Source: Phymatolithon calcareum (taxonomy: Eukaryota; Rhodophyta; Florideophyceae; Hapalidiales). Taken from it: DNA of 64,000 nucleotides. The stretch lies in the NCBI GenBank assembly GCA_977006965.1, contig OZ345371.1, positions 2,170,001 to 2,234,000 of the forward strand. The letters are read 5' to 3'. Every line of letters begins with the position of its first letter. Positions within the stretch are counted from its first letter, which is position 1. The notes under the pieces were generated by a model, which saw nothing but the letters and a program-made list of their open reading frames with translations, ran no database searches and was not told where the DNA came from. A program made the position numbers and the translations under genes. Positions 40,991 to 51,312 of the stretch are shown in pieces.

Positions 40991-42226
40991 TTAATTAGTG
41001 TCAACCTTCGAAACAAGCAACACAGCAACTCCAGCCAGCGCACCAGTACACATTGAGACCGTCAAAACATTCCACACATCCTCCGCGATCTGCACAATCC
41101 AGCTGGCAACCTTCGGAAACCTCAGATCATACGGCGTGACAACGATAACCTCATTAATCCTCGCGCGTCGATTTGCCGAAATCTTAAGATTATTCACTAA
41201 TCGAACCTCGCGCGAACATGTCCATCCCCCATCGCTACAAAGTCGCTTCATGCTCGTCATCACCCCACGGACAATGAGCGCATGATTCGGCGTCGCACAG
41301 AATCCGTCAGAGCAAAGCACTGCACGACGCAGATGCTTCGGATGCTGCAGCACATAACCTTGCAAATGCTCCACGGCCACACACCCCTCATTGACGGCCG
41401 GTTCGAAAGCGAACTGTGAATTCTCGTCGCAACCGGCGAGCGTGACGTAGGTGGGCGAAAACAGTGTGCCGTTGTTGTACAAATTCTTACCGCTTCTCTT
41501 GTCGTAGGTGCAGATGGATTCACTCACCTTTCGGCGCAGTGCGCTGTCGGCGTTCACACATGCCTCTAGACGATTGTGTTGGGTGCACTTGTCAAAGTCG
41601 AGTTTTATCTTCTCAGGGTAGGCGAGGCCGTCGATTATTTTGCCCGTGGTGGAGAAGAGGTTTTCGTTCGTTTTTTTCTTCATCTCGGAAATTAGTTTGC
41701 GGATGTCGTTGAATATTGCTGTGGCATTAGTTGTGGTGCCGCTCTTGGTTGGCGAACAGGGACATTCAATTAGACCTTTATGGAAGTTAGAGTCGTTCCG
41801 ATTCACTTGGATCGCATTGGGATCGATGAGGAAACAGTCGGAGGCTAGATCGGTTGAGAGCATCGTGCAGGAGGAATTGGCACCGGGGTTGGAATCCGGG
41901 TTTGAGGATGGGTTGGAGTTGGAGTTGGAGTCCGAGTTCGAATTGGAGGTGGAATTCGGGTTGGAGTTGGAATCTGAGAGGGAGGTGGAGTTTGAGTTCG
42001 ACTCGGAGTGGGAGTTTGAATTCGAGTTAGAGTTGGAGTCCGAGTTCGAATTTGGGTTGGAATCGGACACCGAGTTGGAGTTCGAGCCGGAGTTCGAGTC
42101 GGGGGTTGAATTCCCGCTAGAGTTGTTGTTAGACTGGTTGGTGGAGGTATCCACGGGTTGGGCGCAGATGACTGTAGCAAACAGAAGAGCAAACAGCACG
42201 AGTTTTCTCAAGGATGATCCTGCCAT
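40991..42226 (-). CDS. Secreted or membrane-anchored Ser/Asn-repeat protein
   Basis: The 411-residue frame starts with a clear signal peptide (MAGSSLRKLVLFALLFATVICAQ). Residues about 25-115 are a low-complexity tract of SNS/SDS/PNS units encoded by an imperfect 6- and 12-base repeat. The rest is a cysteine-containing ectodomain (about 14 Cys, including CTYDKRSGKNLYNNGT, LCSDGFCATPNHALIV and LCSDGGWTCSREV) with several N-glycosylation sites. A C-terminal membrane segment (VWNVLTVSMCTGALAGVAVLLVSK) follows. Type I membrane protein on the cell surface is the likely form, the repeat acting as a stalk or a heavily glycosylated spacer. No family recognised. Confidence 0.75.
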   Translation of the reverse strand: MAGSSLRKLVLFALLFATVICAQPVDTSTNQSNNNSSGNSTPDSNSGSNSNSVSDSNPNSNSDSNSNSNSNSHSESNSNSTSLSDSNSNPNSTSNSNSDSNSNSNPSSNPDSNPGANSSCTMLSTDLASDCFLIDPNAIQVNRNDSNFHKGLIECPCSPTKSGTTTNATAIFNDIRKLISEMKKKTNENLFSTTGKIIDGLAYPEKIKLDFDKCTQHNRLEACVNADSALRRKVSESICTYDKRSGKNLYNNGTLFSPTYVTLAGCDENSQFAFEPAVNEGCVAVEHLQGYVLQHPKHLRRAVLCSDGFCATPNHALIVRGVMTSMKRLCSDGGWTCSREVRLVNNLKISANRRARINEVIVVTPYDLRFPKVASWIVQIAEDVWNVLTVSMCTGALAGVAVLLVSKVDTN

Positions 42227-42866
42227 GGTGGACGGTTGGGCTGTTGACTGTCGTCACGAGCTGCCGAGCGGTACTTTTGACGGGACGGCAGATGGGCAGG
42301 CAGCGGCCGTCATGTCGTTCGTCTGACACTGCACCCCAAGTAGTTTCATAAAAGTCGTGCTTATGAATATCACCCTCGAACGCAAATCATCTACCCGCTC
42401 TCAACTCACATTTGCATCTCGAATCAACTGTATTGATTGTTTGATGAAACCGCATTTATGGCGGAGCAATATAACTGGTCTGCTCATTTACTAGTTTAGT
42501 ATCTTCCGCGCGCGCGGGGCGTTCTCATGAATAGGCCTGAATTTACCCCCAAATTTGAAACAAGCTCTACTCGAAGGTGAATCCAGAACAATCAATAGAC
42601 TGTAAATACTGTAATGGTATTCAAGCAAAGAGGTCGTACTGTAAAGCATGCACCATCTCAGGCACCGGATTTCGGTTGTCAGGAACAAGCGCCAGGTGCT
42701 TCTGTACTCCACGCCAGCAACCCAACTGCAGAATCAATCCTTAGTGACATTGCGGGCCTACGGCAGCCATACAAGTCGCCCTCTATCTCGCGAACGATAG
42801 CACTAATCGGAAGCAAAGTTGGTCTTCAAAACGTCGTTAGTAGGAGACTCAGAATAGAAAATGAAT
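42227..42866. other. Intergenic, upstream of the Ser/Asn-repeat gene
   Basis: TACTGTA words at about 42,605 and 42,641; otherwise no feature seen. Confidence 0.35.
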
Positions 42867-44163
42867 GAGGAAATTCGCTAAATGCCCACCAAAAGTGGTG
42901 AAAGTACGCTAAATATCCACCTCTAGCCAAAGCTACTACTCACCCATAGCAAAATATACTATCATACTCACCCTAGCAGAACCTACTACTCATCCGTTTC
43001 TCAGTGCACTCTATGCGACAGTGAAATTTATTGCGTACGCTACTCTCTCTGGTTTAGCTCTTCGCCGCAACTATTGATAGCATCTCCGTCATCGAAGGCG
43101 GTGAGGTCGATGATCATGGTACGAGCGCAGTACTCTGATTTGCGCCAGGTGGTGGACATCCATTCCCAGCTTGGAAGCCACTATGGTGTGCGCCTGTGTG
43201 CGCTTTAAGATGACACCGCTTTGTTCGCGGACCAATTCCGTCAGCTGCGCGGCATTTCCACTGACTCGGCCTCTTGTGGCAACAAATACAGTCAGCACCG
43301 GCGCCCGCTGCACGAGTAGCTCAGTTTTGAACTGGCGCTCCCTTGAGGGGCCTGCAACACAGCTGTGTCCGATTGACTTGGTGATCCTGACACCCCCGAC
43401 GCTCGGCAGCGCGCTGACGTTCGCGCGGAAGGTTCAAGCTGTGCGCTGGCTACAGATGAGTGTCAGACGCTGCTTGTCGCGTCTCTCCACGAGGTGTGCC
43501 TTCCCGATTGACGCGTGGTGGGAGATCACGACGTTAACAACATCGTCGAAGCTTGATCTAAAGTAGTCGCCCACCTGCAGCACGAGCTTCTTCTGTTCAT
43601 GGTTTCAGAGTGAGTAGTACTCCAAAGCATTGGAAAAAATAATTGCTATTGTAATTATTTAAATTATTGTTCCAATAATTTATTCCTGAGTCTCGATTAT
43701 TTATTGTATTTATTGAGATCGTCGTGGTTGCGACAATTATTGTATCGGACTCCTCATTTTTTCGATCCGGTTATTCTATCGCGACAGAACGTAGCAAGAA
43801 GGATCTAATAATTCGGGGAATAACAAGTTATTTATACCTCACTGAACTTGAATACAATAATTTATTGCTTCTGCGTTCAACAATAAATTATTTATTCTCG
43901 ACACTTTTCGAGAAAAGAATAAAAATAAATAAATAATTCCAATGCTTTGGTGAGTAGTGCGGGAACGTTGTGCGTTGAGCTTGTCAGAAGAATTCGAGGA
44001 TGTGCACAAAAGTTGGATCAAGGGGAAGTAGCAGCCGCTTCCCTTTTTCCCTCCAAAAAACGCAACTGTCAGCGCACCACGTAACCGATGAGTAGTAGTT
44101 TTGGCTTGGTTGGATGTTTAGCGTACTTTCACCACTTTTGGTGGGCATTTAGCGAATTTCCTC
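42867..44163. mobile_element. Second MULE-type element, with a nested hAT derivative
   Basis: Inverted ends of about 80 bp start GAGGAAATTCGCTAAATGCC (42,867) and end with the complement at 44,163. The interior resembles the MULE at 1,835-2,883 over several hundred bases (CTACTACTCA, ATCTCCGTCATCG, GGTCGATGATCATGG). It is thus a related subfamily. No clean target duplication remains. Nothing longer than a decayed transposase fragment is coded. Confidence 0.8.
43623..43949. mobile_element. 327-bp non-autonomous hAT derivative nested in the MULE
   Basis: It starts CAAAGCATTGGAA and ends with the exact complement TTCCAATGCTTTG. Both sides match the ends of the autonomous hAT at 60,344-62,410 for well over 100 bp, the transposase gene being deleted. 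GTGAGTAG occurs directly after the right end and again 5 nt before the left end, suggesting a slightly damaged 8-bp duplication. Confidence 0.9.
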
Positions 44164-45970
44164 GAATTTTTTTCATGAAATCATAGGTACTTGACGACCA
44201 AGTTGGCCTGCTCGATGCCAATGCTGAGCTTCTCATGTAGAATCCGTTAAACCAGGACCTGTCATCGGGCTGGCCAGGTGAGCGTGGTTCAGATGGTCGT
44301 GAAGAAGATGTCGTTTTACTTTCTTTTTGATCAATTGTCGATACCATTGGCTACATTGCCTTGCGTCTTAGGGCCGTGATGAGGGTAATTAAGCAGGATT
44401 GGTTTGGTAGAATATGGATTCCGCCCGGAGTGGTGTGCCGCAATGGTCAAGGAAGCTGAAAGAGAGAACAGAAGGAGATGAAAGAAGGTAAGGAGATGAC
44501 CAGCTACCGTGAGCATCCTAAATGGTTTCCAATTCGGGTCATCCCTTTGAAGGACGGCAACTGAGGATTGGTTGCGTAGAGATTTAGATGTTAAGCTCCC
44601 CGAAGCTCTGCAGCTTGTTCGGCTTGGAACTGTTGTGACGTCAAGTACCACTTGTATCTGTTAAAGTCTTCTGTAGCCGTAACGATGTGGAGTTGTTCTA
44701 GGGCAACTCGGATCTGCAATAAGGAAAGAAAGAAAGCAGGGTTGGAGGGAAGGAAGCCAATATCCGTTTGTCAGGAGTTATGTCAGGGTACAGCTCTTCA
44801 TTGTAGAGGCACCAAGGCTGAAGAAAGGAATCTTCGGTCAAGATTGCGCAGAGCTTGCACGAAAAGCATAAGGTCCAGACTCTGTTTATCGATGTCAATG
44901 GCTCTTCGACAAATTGAAGAAGCCTGAGACTTACACTTCATGCTGCGTGTTCCTGTGGAGTAAACCTCCGTCTCTCTGGCTACGTCTTGCTTCAAACGTC
45001 CCCTCTTCCACTGTAGGCCTACGACGCTGCAACTCAGCTTTGCCGAGCTACATAACATGAGTCAATCAGACACCAAGCCCACCGGATAGGTAGGCAATTT
45101 ATCATCATTCCTTGCTTGCCTTCTTGGTCTGCATACCAGATTACTGAACCGCGGTCTCCTAGGCTTTGTAAAAGTTGGCACCAAAAGTAGCTGATGAAAT
45201 CTGATTTTTGATTTGTGCCCAATGTGATGCATAGCGTAAGCGCGTCAAACATTGGTAAAGCTATGTAGCTGCATTATTTAATGTGAGAAACCATAAGGTT
45301 GGTGTGAAGGATTGCGCTAAATTGAATAGATTTTCGTCCTTTAATCTACTTCAAAACGTGGGGTGTCCCACGGAGAAAGTTTATCCGTCTCAATTTCGAT
45401 TTTTTCGAATATGGAAGGCTTGAACGAACGCCAAGAAGTTGATTCAGTGGTTTCTGAGAAAGAAAACGACTTTTCGGACCATGAGAGGTTATTGTAGTGC
45501 GCAAATCCCTCCTCTGCATGCAGAGCAGTGTACTTCTTTAAAAAGCCGATCTTGGGTGCAAAATCCCCTTCCTGGTGTGCATTCCTCCCAGAGCGACGAA
45601 ACGATGCACCTCTCGCCGTCTTCCGGCTTCGACCCACCTTGAATTCGCTTTGTAAAGGAGCCTGTGTCGATGGATCTGCGCTCATCGAAGAGTTATCAGG
45701 CACAAAGTTTGAAGAGTCAACAGTAGGAATATCTTCAAAGGCTGAGGCAGACATATTCATATCCTCGGTTGCAGTGTCTTCCATGATCACGATGGAGAGA
45801 GAAACGCGTTGTTTCGGTTTCGCGCCATTTGTTGCTCGAGTTCTTGTCTTTCTGCGACAAAGCTGCGGATGCCGCAGGCACATCGTCCGCCGAGGTCCGA
45901 AAAGACCGGCGCGCCTTGATAGTTTCCAATGTGATCGTGCGTCCAAGGTTTTGAGCTTGTCCATCGCTGT
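44164..45970 (-). pseudogene. Spliced gene relic of unknown function
   Basis: Minus-strand exon-like pieces include a long first piece (about 45,785-45,350) with MEDTATEDMNMSASAFEDI and a basic middle. A piece near 44,690-44,593 is bounded by CTTTCTTTCCTTATTGCAG and closed by TAA, reading LHIVTATEDFNRYKWYLTS. Another lies near 44,560-44,520, followed by a textbook intron GTAGCTGG...TTCTCTCTTTCAG. The last piece has a diverged copy on the plus strand at 50,402-50,526 with the same upstream pyrimidine tract. The right MULE end abuts it at 44,163. Exon order suggests decay or alternative ends; no family recognised. Confidence 0.4.
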
Positions 45971-46727
45971 TGGTGATAGAGCGAGGATGTAGAGGCCGAA
46001 TGGAAAGATATGGATGTGGGTGTTGGTGAATGATGATGACGAGCGTACTGAGATTTATATTCATGTTGGTGATGTTGTGATAGTGTATGGCAGACCAGTC
46101 GGGGTACACCTTACAGTATACACAAGCTTCCGGATAAGGGAGCAGAGAAGCCTATTTCACATGTGCTCTGGTTATTAGAGCTGCATTAGGCCGCATATGT
46201 AGAACGGTTCCACAGTACTGCAATCTGAAAAGCTAATTGGCTCTCAAAAATAATGCTGCAGTATACAGGTTGACGTGTATAGATGCTGCATTGCTCTTTT
46301 AACCCTCTCGTACTGCTACAATTGAGGTTTATTGGGACACAGTAAAATAATTCTTTTGCGAGGCCCACGCGCATCGAAACACGTCATAGAGTATATCCTG
46401 TCCTTCGCCATGTGTATGCGCTCGTACTGAACAAGTTTGGAGTGAGCTCGCGCAGGGTACGCGAAGCTACAAGCAAAGCCGCGATTTTCGTGTCCAAATA
46501 TGCCTATTCGTTCAGATGATGTAGACAGTTAGCAGTTGCGCGTTCGGATATTATTTCAAGGTGGATGTCTTCTTAAGCACAGTACCTGGACCGGTTTTTT
46601 TCGTTTTCAGAAAATCGGCTGGAAGAAAAAAGATACGGGCAGTTCTACATCGAGCAAAACATTCGAATTTGGCCTCTAAACTGAGCTTTTCGGCCTGCGT
46701 GTCCTTTGCGGTTCATCTGTGTACCTA

Positions 46728-47210
46728 ATGAGCTACGATCTGACTATAAGTCATTGCGGCCTGGATGGGAAATGTGTTTTCATGATGAGAGGAGCTTTGG
46801 CAGACCACGAGAGAGCCATGTATGTTCTTAGTGCCTTCAAAACAGAGCATTCACGATCAGTCGCCATGCAGAGAGGAATGTATATTATGAAGGCAGTCGC
46901 AGATGGAGGAATGGGAGGATCAATTGAGGACTTTGTTTTGCTCTTGACACTTCTCAACCTAGAAAAACTAGAGTCATATCATGGAGCAGAGGAATACGTA
47001 TCGCAGAAGGTGGTCTGGAGAGAGAGCTCCATGAATTCGATTGGAAGGTACAGTTCTGATGTGTACCGCTGTCATTGGCGGTACATACTAGCTCGTCGCA
47101 TGGGTTATGCTCGCCGTGTAGATGAAGGATCGCGCAACGGGATATCACCGGAGATCAATAGTGCTCTACGAGCGTACAACTGGCAAGATTCCAACTTCCA
47201 TGAGTCTTAG
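46728..47210 (+). CDS. Unknown ORF inside the piggyBac element
   Basis: 160 residues from the ATG at 46,728 (MSYDLTISHCGLDGK). The composition is protein-like, with several Met and hydrophobic helices (GSIEDFVLLLTLLNLEKLE). It runs opposite to the transposase remnant. It could be cargo, a chance frame over decayed transposase sequence, or a small gene. Nothing recognisable. Confidence 0.35.
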   Translation: MSYDLTISHCGLDGKCVFMMRGALADHERAMYVLSAFKTEHSRSVAMQRGMYIMKAVADGGMGGSIEDFVLLLTLLNLEKLESYHGAEEYVSQKVVWRESSMNSIGRYSSDVYRCHWRYILARRMGYARRVDEGSRNGISPEINSALRAYNWQDSNFHES

Positions 47211-47289
47211 ATAGTGAACAATGCGATACTGCGCACTTTTGACAAATCAGAGATAGAAAAACGTCCATAGTCTGGGTCTTTATTGGTGT

Positions 47290-47601
47290 CTAGTGCCTTT
47301 CCTCCGCGCCATGTAGGCTATAGCGGCTTCTAAAATCCCCGAAACATAAAGGTGCCCTACAATCAAGGCATGCGACCCGCTCATACCTGCACAGCGAAGG
47401 AGCGCGGGGGCTCTTCAGAGCTATCCATCTTTGTGCTTCCCTTGCAGCGGACGTCCAATCCGAGAACTTGATGATGTCAAAATGTATGCGCTCTCCGTGA
47501 TTCTGATGGTAAAGCTTCTGAACTGCTTCCTTACTGTGTACGTCACTCTCTACATTATAGATCCAACAAAACTCACTCATGCTCTGAAAAACTGCACACA
47601 T
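47290..47601 (-). pseudogene. piggyBac transposase C-terminal remnant
   Basis: About 100 residues ending in CLDCRAPLCFGDFRSRYSLH, which fits the C-terminal cysteine-rich zinc module of piggyBac transposases (CxxC...LC..CF..YH-like spacing). The part before it (FCWIYNVESDVHSKEAVQKLY) resembles the end of the catalytic region. The main DDD catalytic domain is not recognisable, so the copy depends on a transposase encoded elsewhere. Confidence 0.65.
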
Positions 47602-47819
47602 AACATTCCTAAGACCCTAATGATACGACGAACGTAGATTAAAATGGTGCTGGGGCTCAATAACAGCGGTCAATACTCCGAAAGGTGGATTTTAAGACCC
47701 GAAATGGACTATCATTGAATTATTTTAACAATAAAATCTGCAAAAAGTATCCAGAAAATAAGAATGACCCAAACAGGACAGATTTGTCCAGAAAAGGATG
47801 TGCAGTACGAGAGGGTTAA

Positions 47820-48665
47820 GAGCAAGACAGCGTTTAATTTAAAAATGCGTTTCTGAAGGCTACCAGCAAACAGAATTGAATGCTTTCAGATGGCCCTAGA
47901 AATCATAGCATATGAAGGAATTATGCAGGAATCGAGCAAGCTTGGCAGGAATCATGGACCCCACTCGATGTTTTGGGCACAATTGGAGAAAGTTGGATAT
48001 GCCGCATTCAGCATAACGAAAGTAAGAAATACCTAAGCCTGGATTCGTGGAATGCAACGACTATTGCAGTTCATATCCATGAAAAGCTGCTCATTCACTC
48101 GGGAAGAACGAAAACTCAATCTTCACTTGCACAAACACCCAGCAATTCAGCGCGAAAGCCACGAGGAAGCACGAGCAGATCTCCACGGTCACTTCCGTCA
48201 AGAACCATGATAAGATTTTTCCACCCAGCAGTGCAAAAGTCCACGGGCGACGAGCACTGGAGCAGAACAGAAGAAGGATGCAGAAAATCAACCTTGAAAA
48301 TACCAGACTTGGATAACGTAGCAGTTGCAGTCACGAAGGACCTGAAACGCTATATTTTGAATTTGAAATTTATTAAAACGCCTTCAGAAACGCTCATGAG
48401 ACGGAAGGGAAATACGTTTCAAAACGAATGGGTTTGACGGGTCAGTCGAAGGAGATGATCCCCGAGGCTACTCCGTCCCGTGTACCCGGAATCGCAATAG
48501 CGTTATTGTTCCCTATAATAGAAGAAGAAGAAAGGTAGATTTTTATTTAAAAAGTTATCAACGCATCTGCTGACGGGCTTATATGATGATTTATTTTAAA
48601 AGCTCCCAAAACCTCAATTTGATTAACAGGGCAGCTTCTCGCTGCCTTTCACATTCATCGCTCTA
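47820..48665. other. No supported gene; possible LINE 3' end
   Basis: A plus-strand frame at 47,973-48,437 has biased Ser/Arg composition. About 100 bp later comes GTTATTGTTCCCTATAATAG and a (GAA)n run, which looks like the 3' end of a non-LTR element. Not conclusive. Confidence 0.25.
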
Positions 48666-49025
48666 CTAGCCTCCTAATATCTCCTTAATCCGAATTTCTC
48701 TCCCTGTGAGGGCTCGAGTGAGTCGTTCGCAATCATATTCTGTTTCTTGGTCCATCTTCATGCACCTCAGTGTGCGTTGGAGCACAACGAGCTCAACCAC
48801 AGCACCGGGCCCAAAGTACTTCGCTAAAACTGATTTTCTCGACAAAGGAGCTCTGTTGAAAAGAAATCTCAGGCATCTCAACCGCGCAGTTTTGTCCCTT
48901 ATACATAACACTCCTGGTAGTTCATTCAGCTTGTCGACCGGAATTTTAACTGTCCGTCCCTCTTCTTCCAACGTCCATATTTTTGCTGCATCTGCTGACG
49001 CTTGGGGTAACTTTCCAAGTGCCAA
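48666..49025 (-). pseudogene. C-terminal domain of a non-LTR retrotransposon
   Basis: The frame of 119 residues contains KIPVDKLNELPGVLCIRDKTARLRCLRFLFNRAPLSRKS. This matches, spacing included, the KIPYDKTRELPAILKFPKVKHRQLALQYACGRFS segment of family 2 and the corresponding part of family 1. The rest of the element is missing. It represents a third, more diverged family. The conserved domain follows the thumb region of the reverse transcriptase and is of unknown function. Confidence 0.6.
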
Positions 49026-49380
49026 TATGTGTCGCCTGGAATATGTCTAAAGAAGAGTTACCAACGCCAGAATCACTCCTTGGGGACGTACCTGGACGAG
49101 ACGTAAAAGCCGCTGTCGAACTCGCTAGTGATAGGAGAGAATGGAAGAAACTTAGACCCTCGCATCGCTGCTAGCCCCATTAGGGGAAAAGGCAAAATGA
49201 ATGATTGAATTAAAGAAGAGTTCTTTTTTGTTTGTGTAACACGATTCAGTGAACTACAAAAACCCACCTCTGGTCTCTCCCTACAACAGAGAACATTAAA
49301 TACCACAAACTCAAAAGGATTGCATTCGATTGTCGGAATCCCGGGGGATTAGGGGATGATCGATTATAAAATGAAAAAAT

Positions 49381-49730
49381 GCACCTATGGTATAGTGGTA
49401 AAACTACTTCAGCTCACCTGTTTTTTTTTTTTAGTAGTATTTATTAAACGCTCTCAGTAACACTCTTTAGACTGTAAGGGAGATGCGTTTCAGTTGCTAC
49501 AGCCTTGTAGCATAGTATAACATTCATATATGCTTCTTCCGCAATCTTGTATATCGTGGCCCTAGCTGCAAAAACCCACATCGGACGGATGTGGGAAAAG
49601 CTTAGAGTCCTCTATGCGCTCAGCGGCGATTCGAGTTCGCAATTCTTATCCTTTGTTCAGCGCACCTGTGCGCATATTTCGATATAATACAGGCAAGAAT
49701 ATTTTGAGGTCGCCCGTTCGAGTCCTGTCA
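49381..49730 (+). pseudogene. tRNA-like gene (A and B boxes) split by a LINE tail
   Basis: TGGTATAGTGG at 49,388-49,398 fits the internal A box and GTTCGAGTC at 49,716-49,724 fits the B box of RNA polymerase III genes exactly. With the 248-bp LINE tail and one duplication removed they would be about 80 bp apart, which allows a tRNA with a small intron or a tRNA-derived SINE. The acceptor stem does not pair convincingly and the T stem is poor, so a functional tRNA is unlikely. Confidence 0.4.
49421..49655 (-). mobile_element. Truncated 3' end of LINE family 1
   Basis: This copy matches 23,589-23,823 almost base for base (one difference seen, gagctcgc versus gagttcgc), and the tail appears as a T run at its left. 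It is flanked by TTCAGCTCACCTG (49,408-49,420) and TTCAGCGCACCTG (49,656-49,668), a 13-bp target duplication with one change. Confidence 0.95.
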
Positions 49731-49954
49731 CAAACAAAAATTGAATTACGTTCCGCGAAGGCACACGAGACTCGCAGTGCAGTACTCACGGGAAGCAGTT
49801 ACGCGAGTACCCAGAATGAATCCCGCCCAGGAGCATCGTAGAGGACTCCTGGATGTTGAGTAACGTACACTTTGTGTAGCTCAGATATCGTACAATAAAA
49901 GAAAGAAATACTTGTCTCAAATATGTGCGTTTAAAGCTAAGAGCTGGGCCGTTA

Positions 49955-50320
49955 CAGTGACTTTTTGTTGTTCGAGAAGTCATATTCATGAAGTTTTTAG
50001 ATAAATCAGTCACAAGTCAGTGTCATTTCCAGTCAAACTTGGAGTCACACTTTTACAGAGTGGTCATGGTCGATCGCGAGAGCCTGATTTTGTATGCAGA
50101 GGATCGTGAATACCGGGGCCATCATAGTTCATGTCGTTGGATGATTCTTCTGACCAGAAAGTTTGTTGACCCATTGCATTGATGCGACTTCTGCGACGTG
50201 AAACCGAAAATTGATAACTGAAAAAAGGTGACTGACTAGTGACTAATTTTCCACTACAGATCCAGTCAGTCAGTCAAAGTAAATGTTATTTCCTGGTCAG
50301 TCAGTCCGTCTGTCCTAAAA
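49955..50320. repeat. Array of GTCAGTCAGT/CAGTC motifs
   Basis: Words such as CAGTCACAAGTCAGTGTC, TGACTGACTAGTGAC, CAGTCAGTCAGTC and GTCAGTCAGTCCGTCTGTC are concentrated here. They recall the subterminal arrays of element A. They stand directly before the relic of the spliced gene at 50,402. Confidence 0.5.
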
Positions 50321-50401
50321 ACGCCCAGTTTTTTGTTTCCAGTTCCGTTGGGGAACTCGGTCAGACTTAACTTTACTCATTGTCTTCTTTCTTTCTTTCA
50401 T

Positions 50402-50545
50402 GCAGGTTTCGGAGTTGTTGAACAACTCTCCATCCGTACGGCTACCGTAGACTATAACAGATACGAGTGATACTTGATGTCGCAACAGCTCAAAGCCGCA
50501 CAAAGTGCAGAGCTCCGGGGAGCTTAACATCTAAATCTCTACGCA
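50402..50545 (+). pseudogene. Diverged exon copy of the 44.6-kb gene
   Basis: After CTTTCTTTCTTTCATGCAG the sequence parallels the minus-strand exon at 44,690-44,570 (ACGGCTAC.G.AGAC, TAACAGATAC, TACTTGA.GTC, then GAGCTTAACATCTAAATC) but with in-frame stops. An inverted, degenerate duplicate. Confidence 0.6.
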
Positions 50546-51312
50546 GCCAATACTCATTGTCTTCATTGTTACGGCTTATCAGAAGCTGTTCTCAAGCAGA
50601 TACACATCCTTATGGTAACGGTAAATGTGGTAGATAGTTGTGATGCTTCAACAGCTGAACACGATTTGAGATCCGTATCCTCATGTACTGTAGTCTACTC
50701 TGACAATCGTCAACTGTCGCCTTCCTTCAAAGGGACACTACTCTTCTGTCCCCCAGTTTGCTTGATTATTCATCGGTTTACTCTGCGGATGAGCATCAAT
50801 ATCAGCGATTCTGATCATTAATCAATAATCAGATTGATTCACCTTTGTTGATTAATCAATTATGGTGAGATAATATCAGATCTTATCAAATTAGCTGTAA
50901 TTCATGTACCATTTGCGCAATGAGGCTTGAGAGCTCCATGGAGCCAGAATTGAAAATAATTTTTCATGCTCTCAATCTTCGATTTACTAATTGATTAATC
51001 AGTCAACGCACGCGGATATAATCAGGTGTTTAACTGATGTCCATATTTGCATTGATGCTCATATCATACGTTTGCATGACAGCAATGCACAATCTTGGTT
51101 GTGCGGCTGCACTCATCGGTCATATGACACATTCAACTTGACACGTTTCAAAGAAAAACGTGTCCACCGTCGTCGACAAAGCTCGCGCCATCTCATCACG
51201 TTTGACAACTTGTTCAAGGCTCTCACGTACTTGTTCGTTCTTAGTAGGACCCGAATCCGCCAGCCCACGATGCGCCAAGTCTGTTGCATTATCCCATCCA
51301 ATTTTCCGCACA
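50546..51312. other. Upstream region of the PARN gene
   Basis: Contains inverted TGATTAATCA words near 50,809-50,870 and 50,985-51,000. No gene recognised. Confidence 0.35.

Larger units (their letters stand above)
46303..47815 (-). mobile_element. piggyBac-type transposon, 1.5 kb
   Basis: Inverted ends CCCTCTCGTACTGC (46,303-46,316) and GCAGTACGAGAGGG (47,802-47,815) match exactly. They are each flanked by TTAA (46,299-46,302 and 47,816-47,819), the duplication specific to piggyBac elements. Inside are a transposase C-terminal remnant (-) and an unrelated plus-strand frame. Confidence 0.93.

Noticed and set aside
41640-42326. Long Glu-rich plus-strand frame
   Set aside because: It is the antisense of the Ser/Asn repeat in the surface-protein gene; a 6-base repeat leaves several frames open.
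45240-45300. Match TTTACCAATGTTTG and LPMF to the element B transposase
   Set aside because: The similarity ends after a few codons on both sides, so it is probably chance.
47973-48437. 154-codon plus-strand frame
   Set aside because: Low-complexity Ser/Arg composition and no recognisable domain; at most part of a LINE 3' end.
49381-49730. A functional tRNA gene
   Set aside because: Interrupted by a LINE, and even when rejoined the acceptor stem does not pair and the T stem has mismatches.
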